DNA of 64,000 bases from Branchiostoma lanceolatum (Eukaryota > Chordata > Leptocardii > Amphioxiformes > Branchiostomatidae). Below are positions 11,100-24,400 of this stretch, piece by piece. The stretch spans positions 14,947,501 through 15,011,500 of the forward strand of contig NC_089726.1 of the NCBI RefSeq assembly GCF_035083965.1. Reading direction: 5' to 3'. Position numbers and translations under genes: made by a program. Numbering within the stretch: position 1 is the stretch's first letter; each line of letters starts with the position of its first letter. Below the pieces are notes generated by a model. It made no database searches. It had not been told where the DNA came from and was given only the letters and a program-made list of their open reading frames with translations.

Positions 11100-12735
11100 G
11101 GGTGGGGAGGCCCATCTGCTGGGCCAACCCCACCTTAAGCTGGTTGACTGAGCTTGATGTCACTAAGCTGGCAGGTAGGCAGTTCCACTCTGGCAGGTAG
11201 GCAGTTCTAGGAAGTAGCTCGCCCTGTATACTTCCGTACTACAGTGAAGGGTTTGGAAGCGGCGTGAGTGTCCTCGTGTTCTGTTCTGTTCGAGCGTTTG
11301 GCAGTGTAGTCTTGGTAAGGTATGGCAACTAGGTTATTGATTGATTTGAAAAGTAGGACTAGGCGTGTGAATTTCCTGCGGTCTTGCAAAGGCGGCCACA
11401 CTAGCTTGCTCAACAGCTGAGAGACACTGGTCGACTGTCTATAGTCGTTGAATACAAACCTGGCCGCTCTTCTCTGAACTGATTCTAACTTATCCTGTGT
11501 TGGATTGTGTGTTTCCACGTTTCAGTGGGTCCGAAGCTGAAGCCGCATACTCCAGCTTGGGTCTGACAAGTGCTGTATATGCCTTAGCCCTCACCTCTTT
11601 GGAAGCCCCCCTTATGTTTCGCTTCAGGAAACCCAGAGTACTGTTTGCCTTTGCAGTAATGGAGTTGATGCAGTGGGACCACTTGAGGTCCTAGCTGTGA
11701 TAATATGATCCCCAGGTATGGGTGTTGATCGTTGACCTCAAGCGGATCTGTGAACATTGTGTACATGTAATGAGGTGACTTTCGTGATTTCGTGATTTGT
11801 GAATATGTCGGATACAACATTTCTTTACGTTAAATCTAAGTTGCCAAGTGACTGAGTGTGTTCAAATCATTCTGAAGTATTTGCTGGTCCTGTACTAAGT
11901 GTATGGGACGGTATATGGGACAGTCGTCCGCAAAGAGTCGCAGTTGGGAAGATATACCTCTATCAATATCGTTTATACATCAAAGGAAAAGGAGGGGGCC
12001 TAGGATTGTTCCCTGGGGCACTCCTGACTTAACCTTGGTGGGTACCTGCTGGTGTCTGTGAAGTAGCCAATTCTTTATCCATCTCAGGTTCCCACTCTTA
12101 TACCATAGAATTCTAACTTATTAATCAGCCGGGTATGTGGGACACTATCAAAGGCTTTGTAGAAGTCTAGAATTGCCAAATCTATCTGACTGCCCTTGTC
12201 GAACTATGTCAGATCATGCAGGGTACGTATATAAGTTGGGATTGGCATGAGTGGTTAGCACTAGTACTACTTCTGTGGCATACTTTGTTCTCTGAGAATT
12301 CTGCAAGGAATGTGGTCTGGCCCTGCAGCTTTACGTGGGTCAATACCTTCTAGTAGTCTTTGGACCCCTTCAAGAGTGACACTTATTTCATGTCCTGACA
12401 GGGGCTTTCCTCTAATTCTGGTATATTGGAGAGATCTTCATCTGTGAATACTGATTTGTATTGCTGTTTGAGGGCTTCAGCTTTGGATTGGCTAAGCTTG
12501 TTTTGGTGTTTAAGGGGCGATACCCCTGTTGCTGTCTGTTTCTTACATTTCACATAGTTCAAAATTTCTTTGGTCTTCGAGAGCTTCGCTCATGATGTTG
12601 TTTAGGTATTCTGAGTGTGCTTTCTTGATTCTCTGTTTAACCAGGCGAACCATTAGCGCCTCCGGGCTCCACGACGTGCATAGATATGAAAGAAACCAGG
12701 TGTGTGTTGTGACTAGCTCCGAAGAAAATACCACT
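11100..12735 (-). mobile_element. Degenerate LINE (non-LTR retrotransposon) fragment, reverse-transcriptase region
   Basis: Read on the minus strand, the translated blocks are in the order expected for a CR1/Jockey-like ORF2: LVKQRIKKAHSEYLNNIMSE and GVSPLKHQNKLSQSKAEAL (12690-12480), then AFDSVPHTRLINKLEFYGI (about 12150), then LRLFADDC with the FADD catalytic motif (about 11940). The C-terminal ESVQRRAARFVFNDYRQ (about 11480-11430) is followed by PRTAYLPEWNCLPASLVTSSSVN, whose RT-x(n)-WN-x-LP pattern is typical of LINE C-termini (to about 11130). Stops and frameshifts interrupt the blocks and the endonuclease domain is missing, so it is a 5'-truncated dead copy. Confidence 0.8.
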
Positions 12736-12739
12736 CTTT

Positions 12740-15700
12740 AAAGAAGTGATGCAGGACTAGCTTTATCTTGTGTCAATCACCGTTGAAAACTTGGAGCGAG
12801 CTCGGCCTCAGATTTCATCTCAAAAAGGACAAAATGTATTCAGCTGTTTGATACAAAGAGCATTGGATCCCACGACCCCTTTGACCGTAGCTGTCAAATT
12901 TAATTAACACAATGGATTATAGCCGGATTTTTAGAAATACACCAGAACAAAAGAAGAACCGAACCTTGGTAGACGAAACAATAAAGCACTGTCTGATATG
13001 GTCCCTTTGGAATTTCGGGTATGAGTGACTCACTTGGCCTCGGGCAACCTTTTCTCTTTGGCGAGACTGTAAACAATCAGGATCGTATCTGCTCAAGATT
13101 AAACTTGACACAGATTTTCTTTCCAAAAGTACATGAAGATTGAATTTCACCACATTTCTTTCATGGCGTAATTGCTGCCATTTTCTCACGGATGATCGTG
13201 TGAATCGTCAGAAATGCAACATAGTTTTACTTGTAGATTACGCATTCGTGGTTCAGTGACCACACCAATCGACTCAAGAGATAGATCAGACGCGCGCCGC
13301 AGTCAATCACCACATAGCAACGCCACCCAGTCCATAGCAACTACAACTTGGAAGTAAGTGCGCTGATGACGGCATATAAGAAGATGGTCACAATCTTCCC
13401 AATCAACCTGTGCTTTTATGCGGCTCTCTTCAAACGCGGGACCTCCATTTAACGTCCTATCCAAACACCCTGCCACTGCGACACCGCGACGCCACTTTGC
13501 TTTGTAGTAGGTCTATTCTATAAATACATGGATGGGGTGACTAATATGAGACAGGCAACTCTACCACCCCGGCATTAGAGCCGCGAGAGCCGTCCGTGCG
13601 CATTGATGATATTGCCTTTTTTAAAAAGCTGTTATTACGTAATACATTGCCGTCGTGATCTGACGATCGGCGTATTCTACGGCAGTGGGCCTCCTTCATT
13701 TAAAACATACCAGAAACCTGAAAACTGGAAAACTACATGGGCATGCCAAATAAACGCAGGATCAAGGAAGAACAGATCTACTACCCGTTACTCGTTTTAC
13801 CTCCCCGAGACTCACTGCGCTTTGTTTAAAGCGTTCTGTTAGAAAGTATGATATTTGTGTAGCTTTTGTTCATAAGTGCCCGGATGATTTTGGCGACAGA
13901 ACTTTGGTGGCTACTGTTAAGAATTTTCGAACGCGGACGTGCACCCCTCCCATGTTCTTTGAAGCCGACAGAAGCACACCGCCAATGTCTACCGTGTATT
14001 TAACATGTACAATCATTACTGGTAACTTTTATGGAAAAAAAACGCCCGTTTGCTATATAAAAAAGTTATACTTTGAGGCAAATGGTCAATCCGAGATTTC
14101 ACCCGACCATTGGAAGTTGTACGCCAGTCCGCTATCGTTCCCTTCGGCGAAAAGACTGCTTAAAACAGTAACGTTCCTTCCTTCAAGGTCCCCAACTAAT
14201 CTCCATATAGATAATAACCTCTGTCTATGATTTGCAGCATTTTCATTCTAAAAGTACAGATTCTCAAATTCATAAGGCAAGGGAATAACGGGGGCCAAAG
14301 TCTTCGTTTGGGGATTATATTATTCCAGACTTTGTGTAAATCATGAGATAAAAGAAACGGCCAGAACTTACTTTTTCTGCTGGCTGCGCGCGGTGAAAGA
14401 AGTGTCTGAAGTGTTGCTTTCTTTTCCCAGACTGGTGCGCTCAGGGGCCAATCTAACAATTTATAGCAGTACATATACAAATTTTCTGCCAACCATCCAC
14501 AATATGCCTTTTAAGGAAAATGGTTTCTCCACACTTTGGTGATGGGGAGAACGCACTTCTATGATTGGCGAAAGAAACCTGGGGTAGAATATCGGGGAGG
14601 AGCTCAGGAAAGATTGCATCATTATCAGTAGATAGCGCGAACACGTTTTCAAGTTAAAAAGCAATCAACCGTCAGACACGATCTCAAGTGTACCGTAAAG
14701 TTCACCGTCTACTACACCGTCTAGGGGTAGGTATGTGTAAACAGGTAGACTTCACCGTCTACTACACAACAATGGAACAGCATCACCGTGAATCCGGTCT
14801 TTTCAATCAACACATACCAGTTGCAGCATGTGCCAAAAACCTGCCAAATGAAACTCTCTCTCTGAGAAGCACGTTTAGATGATAACGTTATCTTTATTTT
14901 AAGTTACAGAGCAGACTGCCAAGAAGTGATCGAAAAGCAAAATAGACTATAAAATTTAGATTTCTAACGTAATTTAGATGCAGTTTTTGTCACAGTGTGC
15001 AGAATATAGCCAACCTTCTTACCAGATACAAGCAGACTTTAATATCAAGCACAGTTTTCCATAAAATTTGGTTGCATGATTATATTGCATCATTTAACTT
15101 TTACGGGAAAATCATCATATTTAGACGGTTTAAGCCAATCATCATCAACTGTAGTCCCAGGCTGGCGGGGTTAGACTTTGCACAGCAACATCTCATCAAC
15201 CAATAAGATTACGCAAATGACGTCCTTAGTACGACATTATGACACCAAATTTTATTTCATTTGTACATCATCTTCTAAACATCTGGCAATGAGACAATAT
15301 AGAACTTTGAAGCCTTATTACCTTCGTCGACGAATGGTTTCGTCGAGAAGGTTATTCGATGATGCTTGTCTGTGTGTCTGTTAGTGAACAGAATAAGTCG
15401 AGCCTGAACGCCTGGATGGTTTGTTGTCGTAGTTGGTGTGTCGGTGTGTATGTGGGAAATCTCAAGATGATTAGATTTTGGGCGAAGTGTTTTGCATAAT
15501 TAACGAGAAAAGTGTAAAAATGTGTTACATTGTATGCTGAAGTATGTGTACGTGTCGGCTGTGTTTTTCCAAGGCGTCATGGATAGGGCAAGAAGGTCAT
15601 GAGGGGTCATGTTGAAGGCAGGAAACGTCAGTTACACAAATTGGCTGTGAGCCAGCTGTAGGCATAATGGTAAGGTAGTCTCCAAGCAGACCTATGGGTT

Positions 15701-17780
15701 GGCTATAGCAGGGGCAGGTTTTGCTTCAGACTTTGAAAGGGAATTACTCAAGAAGGGCTTGGTGGATGGTCATAAATTCCTGTAAGTACATAGCTTGAGT
15801 GCTGATGTACATGATTAGATACTTATTATGCAAATCAGTATCTAATTTGCATAATTAATGAGGAAAGTTTATACATCCATCAATTTCCATGATAGGACTC
15901 TTAAACATGTGACATATGTAACTGAGGAAGAGAGAAATATTAATAGATATCAGCTTTGCAAATGAGAATCTCATTGACATGATTAATGAGAAAAACTATA
16001 ACTCGAGATGGTCTTGATGGATGGTCATGATTTTTGGTATGTAGATAGCTTACGTGATGCTTTGTATGATTGGATGATAATTATGCAAATCAAATTCTAA
16101 CTTGCATAATTAATGAGGCAATTTTAAAAATCTGCTGTGTTCCATGATATGACTATTCAAATATGTGACATTTGTAACTAAGGAAGAGAGGAATGTTGAT
16201 AGATAGGAAATATGCAAATGTGGGCCAAATTAGCATAACTAATGAGAAACTACTATAATTCCATACTAGTAAATGACGGCAATTTCATACTTGTGGCATT
16301 AGGAAGTTGTGTGAATGTGAACACCATTGAATCAAATTATGCTAATAAGGAGGGAGCTTATTTGCATAATTGATGATAAATGTTAGCATAACCTTCTTTG
16401 TTAAGCTCATAGTCATAACAAGGAGGTTTGGACAACTTATGTTATTTGGGTGAAGAGGGTCAACTGGTATGATTGATGATTGATGAAAAACACTCCTAAT
16501 ACGTCAGTCATAAAGGTCAAAATCATTTGACGAAGGTATGAGGTCGTAGAACTCTTGTTCTGTATGCGCCACCTCTGGGCTCGACCTGCAGCTGCTTGAG
16601 GCGCACTATCGGATAGACGCTGTTTTTTTACGACGCACCACTGATGGCGTTACTTTTGAAGGTAGCGTCATTCGTGGGAACTTCGCTTTGCATAAAAGAA
16701 TCAACGACTCGTACTATTTGTTTTTGAGCCAGGTGCTCCTATGTTTGAAATGTGATCCTTCTTTCTCCTAGCATATTTCTGTCCAGCCAGTTAAAAGCAC
16801 GTCCATGCACTATGCACCTCTTGGCTGATCTTTTTTAGGGGATATATATTCACTACGTGATGCCAACACAGTTCCATAAGATCTCCTTCCCATTCAATTC
16901 TAACACTTTATTCATCATACTTAGTTTCGTTTATGATATTGATTACGAAATAGCAGTTGTGTAAAAGGATACTGTTGCCTTTATTTCTCATAAATGGGAT
17001 AACATACAATGTGTAATACTAAATGAACTTGGCTCCTAGCCATGTTTTAAGCGTTCAGATCCAACAGATACACTTGAGCGTGACTTTTCAGGCCAAACAC
17101 ACTGCCCATGCTATGGCATATGCGTGCATTGAGCGTAACTGTCACGGACCCCAGCCTTTCAGGGGTTTACCAAGTGATGTTACAACATGCTTCTTGGGCT
17201 GCAATACTGTACAACTTTAAACAAGTAAATCTGTTCAAGCAGGCAGACATACAGAGCCGAAAACATAGTCTAAGGTAAAAACGGAATGTAAACCGTATCA
17301 GTGCTTGGTTCTTGGGCAGAGGGAGAGGAGGTAAGACAAAACACCTATTAGCGGTGTCATGATATCGCGACGGCAAAATCAGCGCGAAAACCGCGAAAAT
17401 AAAACCACCAAGAACATTTCAAGATTTACAGTACACAACTTAGACCTTCTACAAGGAAGTCGAATTGAGTGTTGATATGAGAGCCATGCGAGCGGCATAC
17501 ATTCCAACGCTAGGTGTGCCCGCAACTGAATTGATAAATCGATTCAATATGAGCTTTGAATCGATTTGTCCATATGTGCACGCACAGACACTCTCACACA
17601 GAACGGTCAGCCTAAGCACCCTTCGACCGTTAAACTTGACTTTAGAAGAGAAAAAAACAACCGATGATAGCGTCTGTCAATTTGACCTCGGCCAGGAAAG
17701 CGTCGGTACCGCCTACCCTACACCGGTGTTATTAGTTACTTTACATGAGGAAACAAGCTATCTACGTACCAAAAATCATT
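12740..17780. other. Intergenic stretch without a recognised gene
   Basis: Apart from the locus flank (12715-13140) and the element at 15310-16440, no exon with conserved protein sequence was recognised on either strand. 14690-14760 has a short repeated ACCGTCTACTACAC, and GGTATGTGTAAACAGGTAGACTTCA recurs near 18615. A 12-bp hairpin AAATCGATTCAA lies at 17536-17567. Open frames are short and lack domain signatures. Confidence 0.5.
15310..16440. repeat. Repeat element with two internal units of about 255 bp
   Basis: 15765-16015 and 16018-16260 share GATGGTCAT, TAGCTTAC/GAGTG, TTATGCAAATCA, TTGCATAATTAATGAGG, GTGACATNTGTAACTNAGGA and AGAGAG. The borders contain ACCTTCGTCGACGAATGG at 15320 and AACCTTCTTTGTTAAG at 16390. 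It resembles a non-autonomous mobile element, but its ends are not fixed. Confidence 0.5.
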
Positions 17781-17789
17781 ACCATCCGT

Positions 17790-18135
17790 CACCACCTTCT
17801 TGAGTTATTCTCTGTCACAGTCTGAAACAAGCCCTGGTCCTGCAGTTCCCATAAAGACGCCCAAACCTATGCCACTTATTCCCAAAGAGCTATCTACTAC
17901 TGAAAAATCAAGACCATGGCATGTCCAGAACACGGGATATAAAAACAGGAAGTTTCGCTGCAGTACCGTAACAAGCCGCTAGGGGGCCCAAAATCTAATT
18001 ATTTCCAGGTCTCTTTAAGACCTACCCACATATCAAAGCCAATACAATCCATTTAGGTCTTCTTGAGTTATGCTGTTCATCCAAACACACACATACACAT
18101 TCACATACATATATACACACATACATACATACTAA
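17790..18135. repeat. Diverged dispersed copy of the 300-bp repeat, ending in an AC/AT microsatellite
   Basis: GTCCTGCAGTTCCCATAAAG, AGGGGGCCCAAAATC, ACCTACCCACATATCAAAGC and CTTGAGTTATGCTG match the units at 52110-53040. The tail 18070-18135 is an ACAC/ACAT simple repeat, at the same place as the AC-rich spacer of the array. Confidence 0.65.
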
Positions 18136-18299
18136 CGCTACCCCAAACATAACCTTCTGGGCGAAGGTAAAAATACCAAATATCTGTCTGTGAAAGGTTG
18201 CACAAGCACAGGTCAAGCGCGGGAAACAACGGTGTACACCAACAGAATAAAACTGTTCTGATAAGACTGTTAAAAAGCCTAACCGGGAATTAACAGGCC

Positions 18300-18640
18300 T
18301 GTGGTAGTTCTGAGACCACACTTCTCTGATAGCAGGCTCCCTCGGTCTTGAGCTCCGTCGTTTCTTGTCTCCCAGCTCAGACTGTATTGGGCGGGGAGAC
18401 TGACTCAACTTTAAGAGACCGACTCAGTCCAAAATCATGCAAACAATATCTGTCATAGGGGTGTTTGGTTACTGCGCACTTGTCCCGATTTGCCCAACAA
18501 GAGCTGCCTGTGACCCATCACGAGCCTAGGTCATGAGCACCACAGGAAACGCCCCCGGGCGCAATGATAGACATGTAAGAAACCAGGTGTGTGCTGTGAC
18601 TAGCTTATTAAGGCTTAGGTATGTGTATACAGGTAGACTT
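18300..18640. repeat. Extra copy of the locus-upstream repeat
   Basis: 18310-18480 matches 26900-27075 (TAGCAGGC, CTTGAGCTCCGT-GTTTC, CCAGCTCAGACTGTA-TGGG, TTACTGCGCACT). 18487-18610 matches 10825-10860 (CAACAAGAGCT-CCTGTGAC) and then 12680-12720 (AAGAAACCAGGTGTGTG-TGTGACTAGCT). The second match is split in the left locus by the LINE at 11100-12735. Confidence 0.6.
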
Positions 18641-19499
18641 CAGCAGACTCCTGTTGGGTGGTACAAACATAGCAAATATCTGTCAAATTTAGCTATAGGA
18701 TGCCGAATGATTTGGCAGAAAGTTAGCTAGACGGAGGAGTGCCCTCACTTGGACCCTACACCTCTGTATCAGCTGACTAACTACTCTGGGAATCGCTCAC
18801 CCTATTGGCCAATTTCCCCAATCTTTCGACACTCAAAAGAGTCAGTTATATACTAGTGCACATGCAACTGTGGACTAATAATGCAGGGTTTCGTTTGTAT
18901 GTCTCCCGGTGTATCTCTATCACGTGGCGTATCTTATCCAGATTTATCTGAGAGACTCAATGTCAAAAGCAGATTTTAACTTATCTTTAGATGAGACAAC
19001 TCTGACAATGCAAAGATAGGCAAGTACATGAAATATTGCTTTGTCCTTTGGAAAGATACTGAAACACACGCCCAATCTAATTGCAACATGATACGGATTT
19101 ACTCATGTTAGCCTTTATTGCTTAGTAGATAGAATTTGAAGATGTATTGTGTATTTCGGAGTCAGTTGTGGAATCTCAACATCTCGCTCTCACAGGCACC
19201 ACAGTTGGCTGAAGACAGAGGTAGATGGTGAGGTCTTGTGAAACTAGTCGGCTCTATGCACCACGTGCAAAGGGGATGAGTGAGTGAGTGAGTGAGTTTG
19301 TACTGTTGGCCGCGTGCGAAAGTCACTGTATTGTTTGTTGTGACAAGAAAGCTTTTATATCCGAGGGATGGTTCCTTGAGGTAGCACCACTTTTCAGCAC
19401 AACTTGTCATTGAGGTAACACAACCCATTGTTACATTTCAATGATCTATAGAAAGACTTGTGTACTTCAGCATGTGGAAAACAACTTACTCGTATGGAG

Positions 19500-20345
19500 T
19501 AATGCTATGTTCATGACTCAATTCCTTCGCCTGTGACAGTTGTACAGCCAATGTGACCTATTATGATAGCAATAAGAAGGGAAAGCCAATGAAATGATAT
19601 AGAAATGAAAACACAACGACACTGCAGTTTTTAAACCATAACCTTTATTTTTGCATCTCTACCCCAATATATTTTATTTGAAGCCACCAAGCAAAAAAAA
19701 TCAATAGTAACGTTACATCCGATTTAAGAAGCAGACACGAAATATACTCGTCAACAAAGCTAGCTAGCTACATCTAATCGGATTGACAAAAATGGACTGT
19801 TTTCAAACTGTTGTATACACCCACTAACAAATCGTCTATCCTGTGTATGAACAATTTTACCTTTTCAAAGTTCCTAACATGAAATCCGCATGACCTAAGA
19901 TGTTATCTGTGTCCGAGGAAAGGCAATCAGATCCATCACTTAACATTCATTACACCAATAACCTGAACCAAAGAGTATCATAGACTAAAACAGTTGAATC
20001 AACCGTAAGATATCAAGAGTGCTTAATGTCTGCATAACACCAACCAATTTTAAAGTATCTCTACTTTTAAGCCCACTCGATCTTGTTATATGTTGATGAT
20101 ATGTTAGGGTTTGCCAGTAACTGGTTATCACCTCATATTCACAGGACGGCACCTATGCTATAAAGTTAATGTGCTTGCTATACCCCTAGTTGATGGTTAT
20201 GTTATGAAAATCCTAAGTCAACTACATGAGTATCAAATATTATAGTTTGATCTAGTTTGAACATCCATCCCTGAATATGTAGAAGAAATGGATTTCAATC
20301 ATACCGTGGTCTACCGTCATACCATTAGATAGAAACATTATTGTC
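19500..20345. repeat. 3' flank of the Methyltransf_FA locus, colinear with the tectonin-locus flank
   Basis: 19500-19680 matches 690-850 and 19855-20260 matches 1540-1960, in the same order. 20284-20345 (TGGTCTACCGTCATACCATT and AGATAGAAACATTATT) matches 6966-7035, the intron just upstream of the first tectonin cassette exon. It therefore looks like a relic of tectonin-locus sequence next to the other domain's array. Confidence 0.65.
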
Positions 20346-20479
20346 ATTATATTAACGTGTCCAAATTTCATGAATCAAAACGTCCACATTTTCTGACAAC
20401 TTGCGATGGAGCACCGTGAGTTCGAGAACGTGATACAAGCGTGTCAAGTTAGGCCTGTGTTGCATTGATTGTGCAAATA

Positions 20480-20496
20480 CCCCCCCCCCCCCCCCC
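20480..20496. repeat. 17-base poly-C tract
   Basis: The equivalent position in the other Methyltransf_FA cassette spacers reads TTACCCATCAAGG or TTACCCCCCAATG, so a short C run expanded in this copy only. Confidence 0.9.
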
Positions 20497-20866
20497 AGGC
20501 AACTATCAATGTTTGGGAGCGGGCCAAAAGCTAACAAGGCTGGACTCCAGGCTAGGTTTGGGGGCTTTTTTTCATATACAAGTAGCTCTCGAGGACATGT
20601 TATAGGTCTAGACCCTCTAGCAGCTTTTTTTTAATACGATGGGATTTTTGATTCAAACATTGGAAAACATTTTGGTCATGTTGCTATCTTAGATTATGAT
20701 TGATATAATGATATGGTAATTATACAACCCACCTTTTCTCAAGAGAGCCCAAGAAATATTTGTAACTGAAAAGTCGACACCTAAGCACATACCGAATACA
20801 TCAGAGATTCATCCACAGCTTCTCATCTGTTTTTTTACCACGTATAGAAAAACATATTGTCTTTGA

Positions 20867-21461
20867 TTAGAGTTCAAATTTACCCTCAGACAGAACGGAT
20901 TGGCAGAACTTCCACCGTCCAGTACTTCCCCAGCCAGTAGAGTATCCAGCATAGGCGATGGGAAGCGGGTCTGGGTCCGTCCACTGCATGAACGGCTCAG
21001 TTTCATCACCCTTCCCAACAGCGATGGTTCCGTCTGAAGACCATGTTATCCAGAAGGCTCGGTACTCTGTCGGAGAGTTGATTCCTGAGAGCAAAGAAAG
21101 AAATAAGCTCATAAGAACGATGTACTACCAAGGTGGTCACATACAAATTTGACCTCCTTGGTACTACCAAGGACCAGAAGCTCAAAGTTCTCCATAACAG
21201 TATGAAGGAGGTTTACAGACTTACCAGGTGTTGAGACAGTCGCATGGTTGTTGCCTTGCTTGCTGCGGCGTATGACAGACTGGGTGTTACGCCAGCCACC
21301 GAGGACAATTTCATACATGGCGTCCAGGTCCTGGTTCTGGGATGACAGAGCCACATGGGCGTCGTTGTTGGCCTGTACCTCAAACGTGAAGCGAGATACA
21401 GTCAGTGGCGGCAGATTCCAGCGGTACCGGTACTGGGTGTCCGTCTCGTAATACTCACAAA
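20867..21461 (-). CDS. Methyltransf_FA cassette 5 (3'-most, probable terminal exon)
   Basis: Exons 21461-21225 and 21084-20884, with read-through to a TAA at 20869-20867 giving the C-terminus SEGKFEL. No homologous exon follows downstream, so using the stop rather than the GTAAAT donor is the simplest end of the gene. The end WKFCQSVLSEG differs from WKFCPSARPDG in cassettes 1-4. The first half is nearly identical to cassette 3. Confidence 0.75.
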
Positions 21462-24400
21462 CTGTATGAACACAAACACTCATTTGACTACTTCCCCAAA
21501 TGTTTTCAGGTCTTCATGTCAGTGTGTACCGGTTGTAACGAAGAGCGGAAAAGGTTCAAAACAGTATGAATGCATTTCTTACTTAAATATGTTATAAACA
21601 TTTACGTGTCCAAATTTCATGAATCAAAACCTCACCATTTTCTGTCAACTAGCGATGGAGCACCGTGAGTTCGAGCACTTGATACGAGCGTGTCAAGTTA
21701 GGACATTGTCGCATCAATTGTGCAAATTACCCATCAAGGCAACTAGCGATGTTTGGGAGCGGGCCAAAAGCTAACAAGGCTGGACTCCAGGTTAGGTTTG
21801 GGGCTTTTTTGCAGATACAAGTAGCTCTGGAGGACATAATACAGGTCTAGACCCTCTAGCAGCTTTTTTTCAGTACAATGAGATTTTTGATTGAAACGTT
21901 GAAAAGGTATAATCATTTCGGGCACGTTGATATCTTAGATTATGATTGATACAATGATATGGCAATTATAGAACCCACCTTTTCTCAAGGGAGCCCAAGA
22001 AATATCTGTCACTGAAAAGTCGACGCCTAAGCACATACCAAATACGCCACAGATTCATCCTCAGCTTCTCATCTGATTTTTCTACCACCTATAGAAAAAT
22101 ATATTGTCTTTGATTAGAGTTCAAAGTTACCATCAGGCCGAGCGGATGGGCAGAACTTCCACCGTCCAGTACTTCCCCAGCCAGTAGAGTATCCAGCATA
22201 GGCGATGGGAAGCGGGTCTGGGTCCGTCCACTGCATGAACGGCTCAGTTTCATCACCCTTCCCAACAGCGATGGTTCCGTCTGAAGACCATGTTATCCAG
22301 AAGGCTCGGTGCTCTGTCGGAGAGTTGATTCCTGAGAGCAAAGAAAGAAATAGGATCATCAGAACGATGTACTACCAAGTATCAGAAGCTCAAAGTTCTC
22401 CTTAACAGTATGAACGAGGTTTACAGACTTACCAGGTGTCGAGGCCTTCGCATGGTTGTGGCCTTGCTTGCCGCGGCGTATGACAGACTGTGTGTTACCC
22501 CAACCACCGAGGACAATTTCGTACATGGCGTCCTGGTCCTGGTTCTGGGATGACAGAGCCACATGGGCGTCGTTGTTGGCCTGTACCTCAAACGTGCAGC
22601 GAGATCCAGTCAGTGGCGGCAGATTCCAGCGGTACCGGTACTGGGTGTCCGTTTCGTCATACTCACAAACTGTATGAACACAAACACTCATTTTACTACT
22701 TCCCCAAATGTTTTCAGGTCTTCATGTCAGTGTTTACCGGTTGTAACGAAGAGCGCAAAAGGTTCATGAACAGTATGAATGCATTTTTTACTTAAATATG
22801 TTCTTGACATCAACGTGTCCAAATTTCATGAATCAAAACCTCACTTTGTTCTGGCAACTAGCGATGGAGCACCGTGAGTTCGAGCACTTGATACGAGCGT
22901 GTCAAATTAGGACATTGTCGCATCAATTGTGAAATTACCCATCAAGGCAACTAGCGATGTTTGGGAGCGGGCCAAAAGCTAACAAGGCTGTACTCCAGGT
23001 TAGGTTTGGGGCTTTTTTGCAGATACAAGTAGCTCTGGAGGACATGATATAGGTCGAGACCCTCTAGCAGCTTTTTTTAGTACAATGAGATTTTTGATTG
23101 AAACGTTGGAAAGGTATAATCATTCGGGGCATGTTGATATCTTAAATTATGATTGATATAATGATATGGCAATTATAGAACCCACCTTTTCTCAAGAGAG
23201 CCCAAGAAATATCTGTCACTGAAAAGTCTACACCTAAGCACATACCAAATACATAACAGATTCATCCACAGCTTCTCATCTGATTTTTCTACCACCTATA
23301 GAAAAACATATTGTCTTTGATTAGAGTTCAAAGTTACCATCAGGCCGAGCGGATGGGCAGAACTTCCACCGTCCAGTACTTCCCCAGCCAGTAGAGTATC
23401 CAGCATAGGCGATGGGAAGCGGGTCTGGGTCCGTCCACTGCATGAACGGCTCAGTTTCATCACCCTTCCCAACAGCGATGGTTCCGTCTGAAGACCATGT
23501 TATCCAGAAGGCTCGGTACTCTGTCGGAGAGTTGATTCCTGAGAGCAAAGAAAGAAATAAGCTCATAAGAACGATGTACTACCAAGGTGGTCACATACAA
23601 ATTTGACCTCCTTGGTACTACCAAGGACCAGAAGCTCAAAGTTCTCCATAACAGTATGAAGGAGGTTTACAGACTTACCAGGTGTTGAGACAGTCGCATG
23701 GTTGTTGCCTTGCTTGCTGCGGCGTATGACAGACTGGGTGTTACGCCAGCCACCGAGGACAATTTCATACATGGCGTCCAGGTCCTGGTTCTGGGATGAC
23801 AGAGCCACATGGGCGTCGTTGTTGGCCTGTACCTCAAACGTGAAGCGAGATACAGTCAGTGGCGGCAGATTCCAGCGGTACCGGTACTGGGTGTCCGTCT
23901 CGTAATACTCACAAACTGTATGAACACAAACACTCATTTGACTACTTCCCCAAATGTTTTCAGGTCTTCATGTCAGTGTGTACCGGTTGTAACGAAGAGC
24001 GGAAAAGGTTCAAAACAGTATGAATGCATTTCTTACTTAAATATGTTATAAACATTTACGTGTCCAAATTTCATGAATCAAAACCTCACCATTTTCTGTC
24101 AACTAGCGATGGAGCACCGTGAGTTCGAGCACTTGATACGAGCGTGTCAAGTTAGGACATTGTCGCATCAATTGTGCAAATTACCCATCAAGGCAACTAG
24201 CGATGTTTGGGAGCGGGCCAAAAGCTAACAAGGCTGGACTCCAGGTTAGGTTTGGGGCTTTTTTTGCAGATACAAGTAGCTCTGGAGGACATAATACAGG
24301 TCTAGACCCTCTGGCAGCTTTTTTTCAGTACAATGAGATTTTTGATTGAAACGTTGGAAAGGTATAATCATTTCGGGCACGTTGATATCTTAGATTATGA

